Notes under the pieces: generated by a model
What the model saw: only the letters and a program-made list of their open reading frames with translations
What the model was told of the DNA's origin: nothing
The model's database searches: none
DNA from: Mactromeris polynyma
Taxonomy: Eukaryota; Mollusca; Bivalvia; Venerida; Mactridae
Direction: 5' to 3'
DNA: 64,000 nucleotides
Assembly: GCA_032209605.1 (NCBI GenBank)
Contig: JASFXZ010000035.1
Coordinates: 1,865,001-1,929,000, forward strand
Shown: in pieces, positions 38,470 through 50,822 of the stretch
Layout of the letters: each line of letters begins with the position of its first letter
Position numbering within the stretch: position 1 is the stretch's first letter
Position numbers and translations under genes: made by a program

Positions 38470-40420
38470 CTGTTCCATCAAAAGAGGTCATTAAGAATAT
38501 GTTTTGTAATGGTCAGTGAGTAGTTCTCAGTGAAGAGAAGCTGTCAATGAGTAATGGTCAGGGAGAAAGTAGTATGCCGTGAGTTAGTAGCATTCAGTGA
38601 AAGAGTAGTTGTCAATGATTAATGGTCAGGTAGAAAGTAGTCTGCCGTGAGTTAGTAGCATTCAGTGAGAGTAGTTGTCAATGAGTAATGGTCAGGGAGA
38701 AAGTAGTCTGCCGTGAGTTAGTAGCATTCAGTGAAATAGTAGTTGTCAATGATTAATTGTCAGGTAGAAAGTAGTCTGCCGTGAGTTAGTAGCATTCAGT
38801 GAGAGTAGTTGTCAATGAGTAATGGTCAGGGAGAAAGTAGTCTGCCGTGAGTTAGTAGCATTCAGTGAAATAGTAGTTGTCAATGATTAATGGTCAGGTA
38901 GAAAGTAGTCTGCCGTGAGTTAGTAGCATTCAGTGAGAGTAGTTGTCAATGAGTAATGATCAGGGAGAAAGTAGTCTGCCGTGAGTTAGTAGCATTCAGT
39001 GAGAGTAGTTGTCAATGAGTAATGGTCAGGGAGAAAGTAGTCTGCCGTGAGTTAGTAGCATTCAGTGAAAGTAGTTGTCAATGAGTAATTGTCAGGGAGA
39101 AAGTAGTCTGCCGTGAGTTAGTAGCATTCAGTGAAAGAGTGGTTGTCAATGAGTAATGGACGGGGAGAAAGTAGTTGTAGGTGAGTTAGTAACATTCAGT
39201 GAAAGAGTGGTTGTCAATGAGTAATGGTCAGGGAGAAAGTAGTCTGCCGTGAGTTAGTAGCATTCAGTGAAATAGTGGTTGTCAATGAGTAATGGTCAGG
39301 GAGAAAGAAATCGTAGGTGAGTTAGTAGCATTCAGTGAAGAGAAGTTGTCAATGAGTAATGGTCAGGGAGAACGAAGTCGTAGGTGAGTAAGTAGCATTC
39401 AGTGAAAGAGTAGTTGTCAATGAGTTATGGTCAGGCAGAAGGAAGTCGTAGGTGAGTTAGTAGCATTCAGTGAAGAGTAGTTGTCAATGAGTAATGGTCA
39501 GGGAGAAAGAAGTCTTAGGTGAGTTAGTAGCATTCAGTGAAAGAGTAGTTGTCAATGAGTAATGGTCAGTGAGAAAGAAGTCGTAGGTGAGTTAATGGCG
39601 TTCAGTGAAAGAGTAGTTGTCAATTAGTAATGGTCAGTAAGAAAGAAGTCGTAGGTGAGTTAGTAGCATTCAGTGAAAGAGTAATTGACAATGAGTAATG
39701 GTCAGTGATAAAGAAGTCTTAGGTGAGTTAGTAGCATTCAGTGAAAGAGTAGTTTTTAATGAGTTATGGTCAGTGATAAAGAAGTCTTAGGTGAGTTAGT
39801 AGCATTCAGTGAAAGAGTAGTTGTCAATGAGTTATGGTCAGTGAGAAAGAAATCTTATGTTATTTAGTAGTATTCAGTGAAAGAGTAATTGTCAATGAGT
39901 AATGATCAGGCAAAGGTCTTCAACGATTAATGGTCAGTGAATAGTGTTTATTGAAACGTAGTTGTTTATGCATACTGGTCAGAGAGAAGACTTCCTTGCG
40001 CCTCTGTTCCCTAACGTATGTAACATTGAGCCTCCATAAATGCCTTTTAATATTTTATGGATTGTTGTTTTCCCAGAGGGCTGTGTGGGAAGGCATTGTC
40101 TTATGTATGTGGCGCGCTCCCTGTAGCAAATTATTCTATCTTTTTCCATGAGTAATGATCAGTATGTACGTAGTGTTCTTCAAATAGAAGTTGTCAATGA
40201 GTAATGATCAGGGGGAAATCTTCAGTGAGTGTGTAGTATTCAGCTAAGAGTAAAGAAGTGTGAACTGTGAGTAATGGTCAGTGTGTAGTCTTGAGTGGGT
40301 GATTAGCATTCATCGAGTGAGTTGTATTCAGTCAGGTAAGTTAGAAGTGTTCAGTGAGTGAGTAGTATTCAATAACTAGTGGTGTTCAGTGGATGATTAG
40401 TGTTCCGTAGTTGAGTAGTT
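38470..40420 (+). repeat. 66-68-bp minisatellite, more than 20 units
   Basis: Units combine GTGAGTTAGTAGCATTCAGT, GAAAGAGTAGTTGTCAATGA and GTAATGGTCAGGGAGAAAGT. They are well preserved from 38480 to 39900 and then degenerate. The array is interrupted at 39992-40147 by repeat R2. Unit types shift along the array (GTCTGCC type first, then GTCGTAG, then GTCTTAG type). Confidence 0.95.
39992..40147 (+). repeat. interspersed repeat R2, copy 2, inserted in a minisatellite
   Basis: Matches 29608-29760 over about 150 bp (CCTTGCGCCTCTGTTCCCTA and onward). The surrounding 66-bp array resumes, in degenerate form, on the other side (CATGAGTAATGATCAGTATG). Confidence 0.8.
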
Positions 40421-40987
40421 TCCATCGACAATCTCCTGTGATACCGAGTATATTGCGTCTGCGTACACACTTACTCGTTGTTCTTGGCATACGATATGGC
40501 AATCGCAACATATCGGCAATTTCCGTAACAGTTCGGATTATATTTTTAAAAAGCCGAGGTGATTCGATTGTTGATACGGGTCTCTCTGTCGGGTAAATGG
40601 GTAGGCTGTACGCAATTAATACCGGTAAATCGCTAAACCTGAATAAGGTCACTACACTCACTGTATCTATAGATCCCTTTGCTCTGTATATACTCATGGT
40701 CCTGAACGCACATACTGGGTCAAGTTACAATTGCGAATCGTGGCGTATCCTTCGATTCTTATTGACTATTAAACATGTTAAATGAAGGTTTCCGCATCAC
40801 CGATCATCTTTCATTCATTCGATAACAATTCGTTTAGTTTAGTATTTGTAGAATAGTAAATAGATGAATTTATACGGAGTTGTAAGGCGATTTTAAATTT
40901 CTATCTGATTCGATTTTTTTATTGGAATAGTTTATAACTTTATACACAACAGGGCTTCATGCATTGCGCCCCATTTTTGCGATAAAA

Positions 40988-42072
40988 ATGGCGTCTGTTT
41001 GTGAGACCTATGAGTAAGGACCTTTTAGTGAGGTCATGTGATATGTAACACAGTATTGATTCAATGTTCGGCGTTGCGTGGGACGATGTTTGCAACTGAT
41101 ATAAATCCGTCAAATTAGCCTGGAGCCTTATTCACAGATATATTTAGACTCAGACTCGGACATACCCAACTTTCGTGTTACTCCGGTCCGATCAACTTTC
41201 TATTGAATTATAGAAGGAAAATATCTTTAAACCGCGATAAATCCAAATCTGTTTAAGGTATCTTTCGTGTGCAAACAAATGTTAGAGATCAAACCTTCTA
41301 CTTTATGATGGTGTAAATACTATGTTTCTGTGATTTCTACATCACTGTCCTTTTTTGATGTTTTTAATATACCCTTTTTTACATTGAACATAGAAGGGGC
41401 TAAAACAGTATCTGTGAATTTAAATACTTTCCAATAGAGGTAGATACTGTGTGCAGAGATATATTAGAGTTCAAAATGTGCACCCTCGAACACACTTTTT
41501 AGATTTAATGTGGATGTTCTATTATGCTGTCCTTTTTAACTATTTTTGTTAAAACATGCCAGTTTTTTCCTATTATTTTGAATACACTTTATATCGCGGT
41601 GTACGCGTGATCGGTATCCAACAGCGCACGTGCAGCATGACATCTGATTGAAGTGATAAAGCCGGATGCAGCGAGTATACAAGATGTTAATTAACATCGA
41701 GTGCGCTTTATAGGCAAGGCTTGAAAATGACACTTCCATATACATGTATAATTAATGCTGAATTATTTTCTTTTTATTTTGTATTGAAATGTACAGTTAA
41801 ACCTCGATAATACGACCACCTTTCGGACCATTGAAAATTGTTATCGAGTCGGTCTTAATGTTGAGGTTGAATAAAGAGCAAAACAGCGAAAATGGACTTT
41901 AAAATTATGCTCTTAATTTTGAGGTGGTCTTATTATCGAGGTGGTCTATAAGTAAGATTTTACTGTTTCCTATTGTGTTTCTATCAATGTTTTACCCTAC
42001 CAGGGATGGATGGCGGGAACACACCGCCTGTGTTTGGGAGAAAGTGTCCCATATATCAGCGCCCGTCACATA
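40988..42072 (+). CDS. candidate 5' end of an unrecognised gene (two exons)
   Basis: Exon 1 would be 40988-41013: an ATG in an AAAATGG context, nine codons, then GTAAGG. Exon 2 would be 42004-42072, a GC-rich island in AT-rich DNA bounded by CTACCAG and GTAAGT. The phases agree and the joined frame stays open (MASVCETYE then DGWREHTACVWEKVSHISAP). Alternatively an ATG at 42006 starts another open frame (MDGGNTPPVFGRKCPIYQRP). No downstream exons were recognised, so this could be a non-coding transcript or chance. I do not recognise the protein. Confidence 0.25.
41794..41965. mobile_element. CAGTAAAACCTC-type MITE
   Basis: A 172-bp inverted-repeat element begins CAGTTAAACCTCGATAATAC and ends TAAGATTTTACTG. 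It is preceded by TA; the right target site is mutated. The interior (GAGGTTGAATAAAGAGCAAA, then ATGGACTTTAAAATT) matches the copies at 50487 and 62485. Confidence 0.85.
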
Positions 42073-42906
42073 GTAAGTTGTATTATTTTGCGTATCATTG
42101 TCTCAGTTCTTGATGCATTCAGTAAAAATGCACAAACAGCTTGATAAAAAATGCTTAAAGCTTTGCAATTAAACATATACAAAAAATATCCAACTGGATC
42201 GCGTAGAAATCTAAGTGCACAAGCGAGTCCGTAGTATTGAATTATTTTAAAGTTAAATTGGTTTAAAATGTGTCGTGTTTTAGATAGGATGTAGTTAATA
42301 TATTTCTTATGTATTTAATGTCAGTCGACTCATTCATTGGTAAACACGGTCCGTGTAATGACAATATGAACACAATACACAAGAAATGGATAAATTTACA
42401 CTTTAAACGGTCGACAAATGTGTTTAACATTAAACCTACGCGCTGACAACCTGATATATGTGCTTGCATTTGTTTTAAATGCAATGAAACTCGGTATAAT
42501 TGTCGGTTTAAGTACATGAGGCTGGATATATTTACCTGACAGAACAGGTAAGGATTTGTTTTCGTGTTTGCCCACAGAAATGACAAATTGTTTATACAAA
42601 ATGTAATACATTTAGCGGTCTATTGACATCTGTATGTGCACAATACTTCAAGTATCTTCACAATACTTGAATAATAATTGATGAGTTTATATTTTATCAG
42701 CAAAATATTTTTAAGGGATTAAGTGCGTATCGCAGAAGTGACTCAAACACCTCGATCGATTTATACATTTGTTTACAAATCCACTTTTAAGTATGCATAA
42801 CATTTTTTTTTAAAGTTTTATCAGTTTAAATTTTGACAGCAATTAAAATCGCTTCAAATGTACATCATTTTATGTGTGCACCTTTATATAACGTCCTATA
42901 TAGCAC

Positions 42907-43235
42907 TGTAGCAACCTCCCCTCCTAGATTCGTTTATTTACACCTTACCTCACAGCCAACTGAGCAACCTCCCCTCCTAGATTCGTTTATTTACACCTTA
43001 CTTCACAGCCAACTGAGCAACCTCCCCTCCTAGATTCGTTTATTCACACCTTACCTCACAGCCAACTGAGCAACCTCCCCTCCTATATTCGTTTATTTAC
43101 ACATTACCTCACAGCCAACTGAGCAACCTCCCCTCCTATATTCGTTTATTTACACCTTACCTCACAGCCAACTGAGCATCCTCCCCTCCTATATTCGTTT
43201 ATTTACACCTTACATTACAGCCAACTGAGCAACCT
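42907..43235 (+). repeat. 53-bp minisatellite, 6 units
   Basis: Units contain GAGCAACCTCCCCTCCTAGA, TTCGTTTATTTACACCTTAC and CTCACAGCCAACT. Identity is very high. It directly adjoins the 71-bp array that follows; both arrays appear to belong to one composite element related to 46985-47400. Confidence 0.9.
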
Positions 43236-43966
43236 CCCCTTTTGAGAGATCTATGCAGATTTTGACTGTTGTTGAGAGGTCGTTTTTCTAGAGAGGTTAA
43301 ATTGATGGTGAATACTTACCAAAGGAGACAATTGTCGTGTTGTTGAGAGGTCGTTTTTCTAGAGAGGTTAAATTGATGGTGAATACTTACCAAATGAGAC
43401 AACTGTCGTGTTGTTGAGAGGTTGTTTTTCTAGAGAGGTTAAATTGATGGTGAATACTTACCAAAGGAGACAATTGTCGTGTTGTTGAGGGGTTGTTGCT
43501 CTAGAGAGGTTAAAGTGATGGTGAATACTTACCAAAGGAGACAATTGTCGTGTTGTTGAGGGGTTGTTGCTCTAGAGAGGTTAAATTGATGGTGAATACT
43601 TACCAAAGGAGACAATTGTCGTGTTGTTGAGAGGTTGTTGCTCTAGAGAGGTTAAATTGATGGTGAATACTTACCAAAGGAGACAATTGTCGTGTTGTTG
43701 AGGGGTTGTTGCTCTAGAGAGGTTAAATTGATGGTGAATACTTACCAAAGGAGACAATTGTCGTGTTGTTGAGAGGTTGTTGCTCTAGAGAGGTTAAAGT
43801 GATGGTGAATACTTACCAAAGGAGACAATTGTCGTGTTGTTGAGAGGTTGTTGCTCTAGAGAGGTTAAATTGATGGTGAATACTTACCAAAGGAGACAAT
43901 TGTCGTGTTGTTGAGAGGTAGTTGCTCTAGAGAGGTTAAAATGATGGAGAATTCTTACTAAATATT
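43236..43966 (+). repeat. 71-bp minisatellite, about 10 units
   Basis: Units contain TGTTGAGAGGTTGTTGCTCT, AGAGAGGTTAAATTGATGGT and GAATACTTACCAAAGGAGAC, closing with AATTGTCGTG. A single diverged copy of the unit start occurs at 47268-47320. Confidence 0.95.
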
Positions 43967-44907
43967 TACATTAACTCACTAATTACGCGGTATGGAATTT
44001 ATTGATTTCTTGACATGGAAAATAGGCAAACATATTCCGTCTTGTAAATCTCGTGAAGACATTCAGAATCCTTGATTTAAGAATATGATTGATACAATTG
44101 ATTCAAAATTAGTTTAGAATACCGTTATTGTGTTCACAATGTCCAGTGGTCAATAGTTTCCTTAGACTTTAAATTTTCAAAAATTATATTAACCAGCTTC
44201 GTGTTTTCATTTAATATAAACCAATAAAATGCTTTCTGAATAATTGTTGTTTCCCTGCGTACAGCTTTGTTAATTTTTATGAAAATCTATGTTGTTATAG
44301 CAACGTAGGAACAAAAAGAACATTTAACATTTTTTAGTCGAAGTCTGAGATTCAGACTTATAATGTTTATGAATACGGCCCCATGTGAAGATAAGTACGA
44401 AAAAAACACATTCTACTGGCCTGCTACAGATTAATTATGATCCTATATAAAGTCAAAGATATGTATTGGTATAAGCATGTGCCTTTCTATGTCTTCTATT
44501 CATATACCACCAATATTTCCGCTGTGTAAATAAACTATATTTTATCATTAATTTTATTTGGTTTGAGTTGAATGGCCCTCTTTATGCTCACAAAGAATTT
44601 CTGTAAATTGGATTTCAATGAAACTCTTGGTGTTTTGCTGCGAAAAAATGTCTGTAAAGAAATGTGTGTTCTACCACCAACTGTGTGGAGACTGTTCAGG
44701 TTTGTTCAGCTGTTTTTATAGCCGTTATTCGACTATATTCCAAATGCCAAAAGTATTTTTCCAATTTGAATGCAAAAATACAAATGTGAAGAAAAAGTTT
44801 TGGTTCAATTTAGCCGAAAATTGACAAAGTTAGAGGCTTTTCTCTCACAGACAAATAGCAATGCAAATAGCAATTGTTGATTATTTCACATCCTTTCCTT
44901 ATCTTAA
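43967..44907. other. intergenic, no gene seen
   Basis: AT-rich. A 68-codon open frame near 44618-44824 lacks splice sites and recognisable motifs. No structured repeat is visible. Confidence 0.45.
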
Positions 44908-45585
44908 AGCCTACGTAACATTAGGGACTTGGGAGGGGACAAGGGTACATATGTATTGGAGCAACAGCCTACGTAACATTAGGGACTTGGGAGGGGACAA
45001 GGGTACATATGTATTGGAGCAACAGCCTACGTAACATTAGGGACTTGGGAGGGGACAAGGGTACATATGTATTGGAGCAACAGCCTACGTAACATTAGGG
45101 ACTTGGGAGGGGACAAGGGTACATATGTATTGGAGCAACAGCCTACGTAACATTAGGGACTTGGGAGGGGACAAGGGTACATATGTATTGGAGCAACAGC
45201 CTACGTAACATTAGGGACTTGGGAGGGGACAAGGGTACATATGTATTGGAGCAACAGCCTACGTAACATTAGGGACTTGGGAGGGGACAAGGGTACATAT
45301 GTATTGGAGCAACAGCCTACGTAACATTAGGGACTTGGGAGGGGACAAGGGTACATATGTATTGGAGCAACAGCCTACGTAACATTAGGGACTTGGGAGG
45401 GGACAAGGGTACATATGTATTGGAGCAACAGCTTACGTAACATTAGGGACTTGGGAGGGGACAAGGGTACATATGTATTGGAGCAACAGCTTACGTAACA
45501 TTAGGGACTTGGGAGGGGACAAGGGTACATATGTATTGGAGCAACAGCTTACGTAACATTAGGGACTTGGGAGGGGACAAGGGTA
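44908..45585 (+). repeat. 58-bp minisatellite, about 11.6 near-identical units
   Basis: Units contain GCCTACGTAACATTAGGGAC, TTGGGAGGGGACAAGGGTAC and ATATGTATTGGAGCAACA. Apart from GCCTACG to GCTTACG in the last three units, the copies are essentially identical. This suggests very recent expansion or homogenisation, and possible assembly uncertainty in copy number. Confidence 0.97.
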
Positions 45586-45762
45586 AACATATATGGGAAC
45601 GGGGAATTGTCTGGCCGACTATTAAAAACAACCATGGAGAATTTAGGGGGAATACATCACAGGACAAGCTTAGAAAGCCAGTAACCCCGGACAGAAAAGG
45701 TGGAGAAAATATCACGAACGTAACATCAAACCAAGGCACATGGGGAACTTAACATACATCTA
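45585..45762 (+). mobile_element. 3' tail of tandem-repeat-cored element, second copy
   Basis: Homologous to 25074-25345. It runs from GGGTAAACATATATGGGAAC through GGGGAATTGTCTGG, AACCATGGAGAATTTAGG and AGAAAGCCAGTAA to CTTAACATACATCTAA. The array in front has a different unit from the one in DHFR intron 4. Confidence 0.7.
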
Positions 45763-46049
45763 AAACATTGATAAATAGAAATAATAACTACACAGCGATT
45801 TACAGTCTTGGAACTGTCGGTGAAATTACTGGGGTTAAATTCATTTATCCTCACACTAAATGGTCATCAATTGATTTCCAACATATAACATAAAATGACT
45901 AAGTAGGCAGACAAACTTTGTCCTCCCCGGTGGTAGGGCTGCAATCCTACTCAGAACGTTGAGTAGCCTGTGTAAAATATGTACAGCCCAATATTAAAAC
46001 ACATCGTAATAGTATAAGTCATGTCAACATTAGTTGGATAATACAGAAT

Positions 46050-46335
46050 ACAGCATATCAGTGTTGTCTAAACCAATCAAATCTTAAGTTAACCACCAAG
46101 ACAATTTCTCTTCAACCGAACAACGTGTGTAACCTTGACGCGGATTGGTTAACTTTTCGATAAAGGGTACGTTACCTTTCCGAAAATCCACTGAATTTCG
46201 GTGAATTTACCAAAATGCATTTTGGATCGGGAGTGACCAGCAATCGTAACACCTCGGCATTTTTTATGTTGCACAACAAATATTCACCTTCAAATTGCGC
46301 CAACCATCTTTTTTCAATATACTTCTTGTTTATAG
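46050..46335 (+). repeat. interspersed repeat family R1, copy 3
   Basis: Same landmarks as 35248-35440 (AAACCAATCAAATCTTAAGT, GACGCGGATTGGTTAAC, CGATAAAGGGTACGTTAC). It continues further into TTGCACAACAAATATTCACC and TTGCGCCAACCATCTTTTTT, an extension shared with copy 4 at 61647-61905. Confidence 0.85.
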
Positions 46336-46984
46336 TAATGTTTTTCCCCAAATGAGTGAGAACCCCAGACAAAGTGCGTGGCACTTCTCACGGCCTATAT
46401 CACAATCGACGTGTGAATGTTTCAAATGTTAAACTGCTTACTGCCAAACAATATAATGTAGTGACGCTTTTGGTGAAAAATACAAATTCGATAACAACAT
46501 TAACATTGCATGAACGTTTGACAAAGTGTTTCAACGTAGTTAGACAGAATTTTCAGTGTAACTCTGACCACATATAGTGCATAACGAGAGTTTTAAATTC
46601 GTTCATTTTTTCAACAAAGGCCCACGTACGTGATTAATATCGTAAATATAGACGAAGAATGTGAATGCTTTGCCATTATTGACTTAACTTTTTCATCGAT
46701 TTTGCAAGATATTTATCAATTCCTGCCGAGCCTTAACATTCTCTAATATATCAATAATAATATTGGTAATTCAGATTTTATCTTCAATACGTTAAAGCCA
46801 TTTACATCGGATTTCCGTAGATCGGAACGGTACGATAAAGGATTTTAATCAATACCTCGGGTTTACAAAGTCAACATAACCTGTGTATGTTTTAATTATC
46901 TGTTTTGAGGGTTGACCAAAGATGACCAATACAGAGTTCATGTCTTGATTTCTCTCACAATGTACGTATACAGTGCAACTTCGT

Positions 46985-47400
46985 CTGAGCAACGCCCTTA
47001 CTAACTCCGCGCAGCATTAAATTCCCTTGGCACCGCTCATATTACAAACTCTTCGTAGCAGTTCCCTTGGTGTGTAGAACGACTCACTTTCCAAACTCCT
47101 CGCGACAGTAAATTCCCTTGGAGTGTAAAATCACTCACTTTCCAAACTCTTCGCAGCAGTTACTTCCCTTGTCGTGTAGAACCGCTCATATTCCAAACTC
47201 CTCGCAACAGTTACTTCCCTTGGCGTTTAGAAGTAAGAATTCATTTTTTGGGAGACGTAAATTTTGTTTTTTTGTTGAACGATTGTTGCTCAAGAGAGGT
47301 TGTGATCGTTGATTCTTATTTAAGAAAGTTGATAATGTTGCTAAATACAGATTGATGACCAAGAGAGGGCATTGTTTAAGATTCGTGTGTGAACAGATGT
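46985..47400 (+). repeat. composite repeat: 54-bp units plus a single 71-bp-type unit
   Basis: Five diverged units of about 54 bp carry ACTCCTCGCAGCAGTTACTT, CCCTTGGCGTGTAGAA and CGCTCATATTCCAAA. They are followed by TTTGTTGAACGATTGTTGCT then CAAGAGAGGTTGTGATCGTT, a single counterpart of the 71-bp unit amplified at 43236-43966. The order of parts matches the 42907-43966 locus. Confidence 0.65.
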
Positions 47401-49574
47401 CACAGAACATATATACCTAACAGGGCAAACACACACAAATAACAACAACTCTTGAACTATCTTACAAAATGCTTACATACTCTACTTGAAGATAAGCCTT
47501 AAACAGTGTTAACAACTGCTTTTAAGTAAATTAAAAAATACGAGGACAAATGGACTCACGACACAAGCACGATTGATAGGTACTCAGTATGAAGAAACAC
47601 AGGTATAAAAAACGGATGCAGATATAATAATACATGTTTGCCTGAGAACCCAAGCTATACATATATACATGATACATCTATCAATATTGCCCCACGGAAG
47701 TGTCTAGATTATAGAAACAGGATGGATGAGTTTGAGTCAGTAGTGTTCTTGGTCCTTTCATGTTTTGTTCACACGTTCAAATAAAAGTAGAAATAAAAGT
47801 GGGTTCCCAGAAATGTGCTCGAGCTATCAATTCGCGATTCCTAAGCAGTCTTGGGAACTACACCACAACCCACCAAATATGGTTGACACAAAACAATTTG
47901 AAAACAACACCATTGGGTTACCGCCTTAGTATGGTCAGTAGCAAAACGTTACAAGAGTTTTTAAATCGATGATATACATTGTATAAGCACTCGTCTTACG
48001 AACAAGTGGATTACTTGCTATCTATTAAACAAGATGTCTAAAAACGATACAAAAAAACATCCTTTGACGAGCAGTGGTCGTGATTTTAAGCCAAGTTCAA
48101 TAAATTCAGTAATTTATTAACAGAAATATTAATACGCATGAAATAAAATCGATATTCATTTATCGTCGGAAAGAATGTAACAAAGCAACATATTAACGTA
48201 CATAGCTACGCTTTACCGACGGGGTTTTATCATACATCTGTGATGTTCTGATTTTCGCAAAACCTGATTCGGTATCTAGCTGAGGTGAGAATCTTCATCG
48301 ATTATCATAATCCTACGTCGTTCCGCACGTATTTTTGAAAAGACACATCATTGACATTTTCAGCAGACGGTCTAACGGAAAACTAGCCACTAGAAATGGT
48401 CTTACACAAGCGTTTATCATGGCATATTGGTAAGAATTACATCTTATTGATTTTATATTTTATTTTTGTTATCTTTGTTTATTTCTCTTTGTAATGTGAG
48501 TATGGGTGTATCAACCATACACAATAGGGAAACAGATCAAATGTCCCTTGGTCAAAACATTCTTAGGCAAACCTTCCTCCATTTTTGTGTGAAAATGACC
48601 CCAACTTATATTAGAGTTTGTTGAAAACGTCCCGTGTATAACTAACCTACATTAATTAATTACACACAGTATGGTTATAGTTGAGCAGCAGAGAAATAGT
48701 AAAACTCGCGACTTTAACATTGACACTATTTTATTTATTTGTGTATACTTATTGACAAATAAATAGTGATTAAACTGGTATTGGCAATGTTCCTTTCATA
48801 GTGCCCTAGTTGCGTCATTTTTTCTTCCTAAAATGTCCTTATGAATGATTTTCATCCTAAGTGTATTTAAAGACATGTATCTGACTCATCTAAGAACTAT
48901 TTTTATTTGAATGGGTTTCGGTTTTGTTGCTTCATCGGCTGAAACATCTTTAATTAGTACCATTGCTATTTATAACCAATTAAAAAATATTGCTCTATGA
49001 TTCTACTGACTTTAAATATATAAATATTTTTTCAAACAGTTGTTCAACAGAATATGTATCATATATTGTTTGCTGCGTGTATTGTTATACCTTGGTACAC
49101 TTACAATAATCTACTTTTTAGTTTATTTTGTCCAAGATGTGTGAGTCATAATCAAATTCATTTAATATATATCATTCAAACTACGTTTGATATTTCTGTG
49201 TCCGATTCGCCCATTAGGCAATGAAATGTAGCGTGTTAAGATACGTTTCGTTCCATCGTACCATTCGCTTCAATACCAATGAATGACTGTATGCGGACAC
49301 ATTGCTTGAATTATTACTGCATTCCTGGTTGATATTTAATGCTTACAGGTATGCTTGTTATATTATATATGTTTAAATATATGTGTCTACGACGTAAGTT
49401 GCTCACTAGCGCCTAAAACTAATGGCTAATTAATTTAAATCCATTTGTCATATGTTTTCGCGTGTAAGTAGCACAGTGGTTGGATAAACATGGTGAAGCC
49501 TGATTGTTCGTTTCATCGGGTTTAACGCCGTTTCTCAACGATATTTCAGTTATATACGGCGGCCGGTTCACCTA
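47401..49574. other. no coding gene; possible 5' UTR exon of the FASTKD gene
   Basis: AT-rich. A possible transcribed exon ends at 48430 with ATTG|GTAAGA and could splice to the acceptor at 50683 (TTTTATTTCAG), which precedes the FASTKD start codon. That join would place a short upstream reading frame in the leader. The rest holds nothing supportable. Confidence 0.3.
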
Positions 49575-49767
49575 ACCAGTTTTTCCTGGACTGAAATCTA
49601 ACCAGTACTAACTTGCCCTTCCACAAGGAGCCGGCAACTTCTCCACATGTGGAGGAAAATCGACATTTTTGTCAAATTTTCATGGAAAGGTATGACCTGC
49701 CGCGACCGGGAATCGAACCCGGATCGCCGGATTTCAAGTCCAGCCGACTAACCACGGCCGCGGCTGG
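49575..49767 (-). mobile_element. tRNA-derived SINE (minus orientation)
   Basis: On the minus strand it has a tRNA-like head (CCGCGGCCGTGGTTAGTCGG, then a B box GGGTTCGATTCCCGGTCGCG). A body follows with CCACATGTGGAGAAGTTGCC and CTTGTGGAAGGGCAAGTTAG. It shares the body with the SINEs at 17510, 54491 and 56840. Confidence 0.85.
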
Positions 49768-50486
49768 TGAAGCCTGAAGGTTGTTTTATTTGTCTGATCA
49801 TTGTCGTTAAATTTGACAAATTTATAAAGTGTGTTGTAGAACGTCAAATAAATGGTCCATGACAGGTTTCTGGCATGCTTAATTTTACAATCATTTATCG
49901 AAGTCCTTCATGGCATATATATATTCTCATAAAGTTCAAAGTTGAAAATTGTCATTATTGCATGAAAAGACTAGAAAAATGCTGGGCATAAAAAATCTAA
50001 AAGATGAGGGGCCTAAAGGGTTGATATAATTGAATAAATTCCAGATATATGCTAGTTTATAAAAGATTTTATACTGAAATTTAAATGTGTGTTTCTTTTT
50101 CTTTCAAGTTAACTGCAAAGGGTAATTACCAGTTTGTAATGTTTGAGTAAAAGAAGCCAGCTTGAAAATCAATTACTATTCAATTATTTCAGTTTCTAAA
50201 CAATTTATCATAAGTTTGCAATATAATTGACTCTAATATTGGCCATATTTAAATGAATTAACTGTGTTATTAACACGTAATTGTCACCTATTAATATTAT
50301 AGATGATCCCGCTAGGTATTTACCAATTTAATATATAGATGCTGCGCTTTGTCGTTAAATGGTACACTGACTTAGACAGTGGTACGCTTAGGCAATGGTA
50401 CGCTTCGTCGTGCACCCCATTATAAAAACCTGAATAACACTCTGACATGACGATAGATCTTACAATTACTTTATAGTCAGTTTATA

Positions 50487-50653
50487 CAGTAAAACCTCAA
50501 TAATGAGACCACACTTTGCATTTGGACCCTTGAAAACTAGTCTTCATATTGAGGTGGTCCTAATACTGAGGTTGAGTAAACAGCAAAACAGTGACAATGG
50601 ACTTGTAATTTGTGTTCTTAATTTTGAGGTGGTCTTTATGTCAGTTGTAGTGT
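50487..50653. mobile_element. CAGTAAAACCTC MITE upstream of the FASTKD coding start
   Basis: Begins CAGTAAAACCTCAATAATGA after TA and carries the family interior (CAGCAAAACAGTGACAATGG). The right end is degenerate (GTAGTGTA in place of TTTACTGTA). It ends about 30 bp before the splice acceptor at 50683. Confidence 0.8.
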
Positions 50654-50822
50654 ATATGACTTAATGAATGTCTTTTATTTCAGATACAAGGTCCAATGTT
50701 CAACGCTGAAAAGTATTGTGTGATAATCATCAGAAATTTCAACCATCTGAATTTAAACTCTAGTGGCTGTAGAACTTGAACATGTTCCTCAATACATAGG
50801 AAATTTGTGAACTAATCCCAAC

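Noticed and set aside
40386..40697. 103-codon minus-strand open frame
   Set aside because: It partly overlaps the degenerate end of the 66-bp array. It has no splice support or recognisable motif, though the sequence at 40440-40700 appears unique.
45491..45752. Open frames over the 58-bp array and its tail
   Set aside because: They span repeat sequence on both strands with no conserved protein character.
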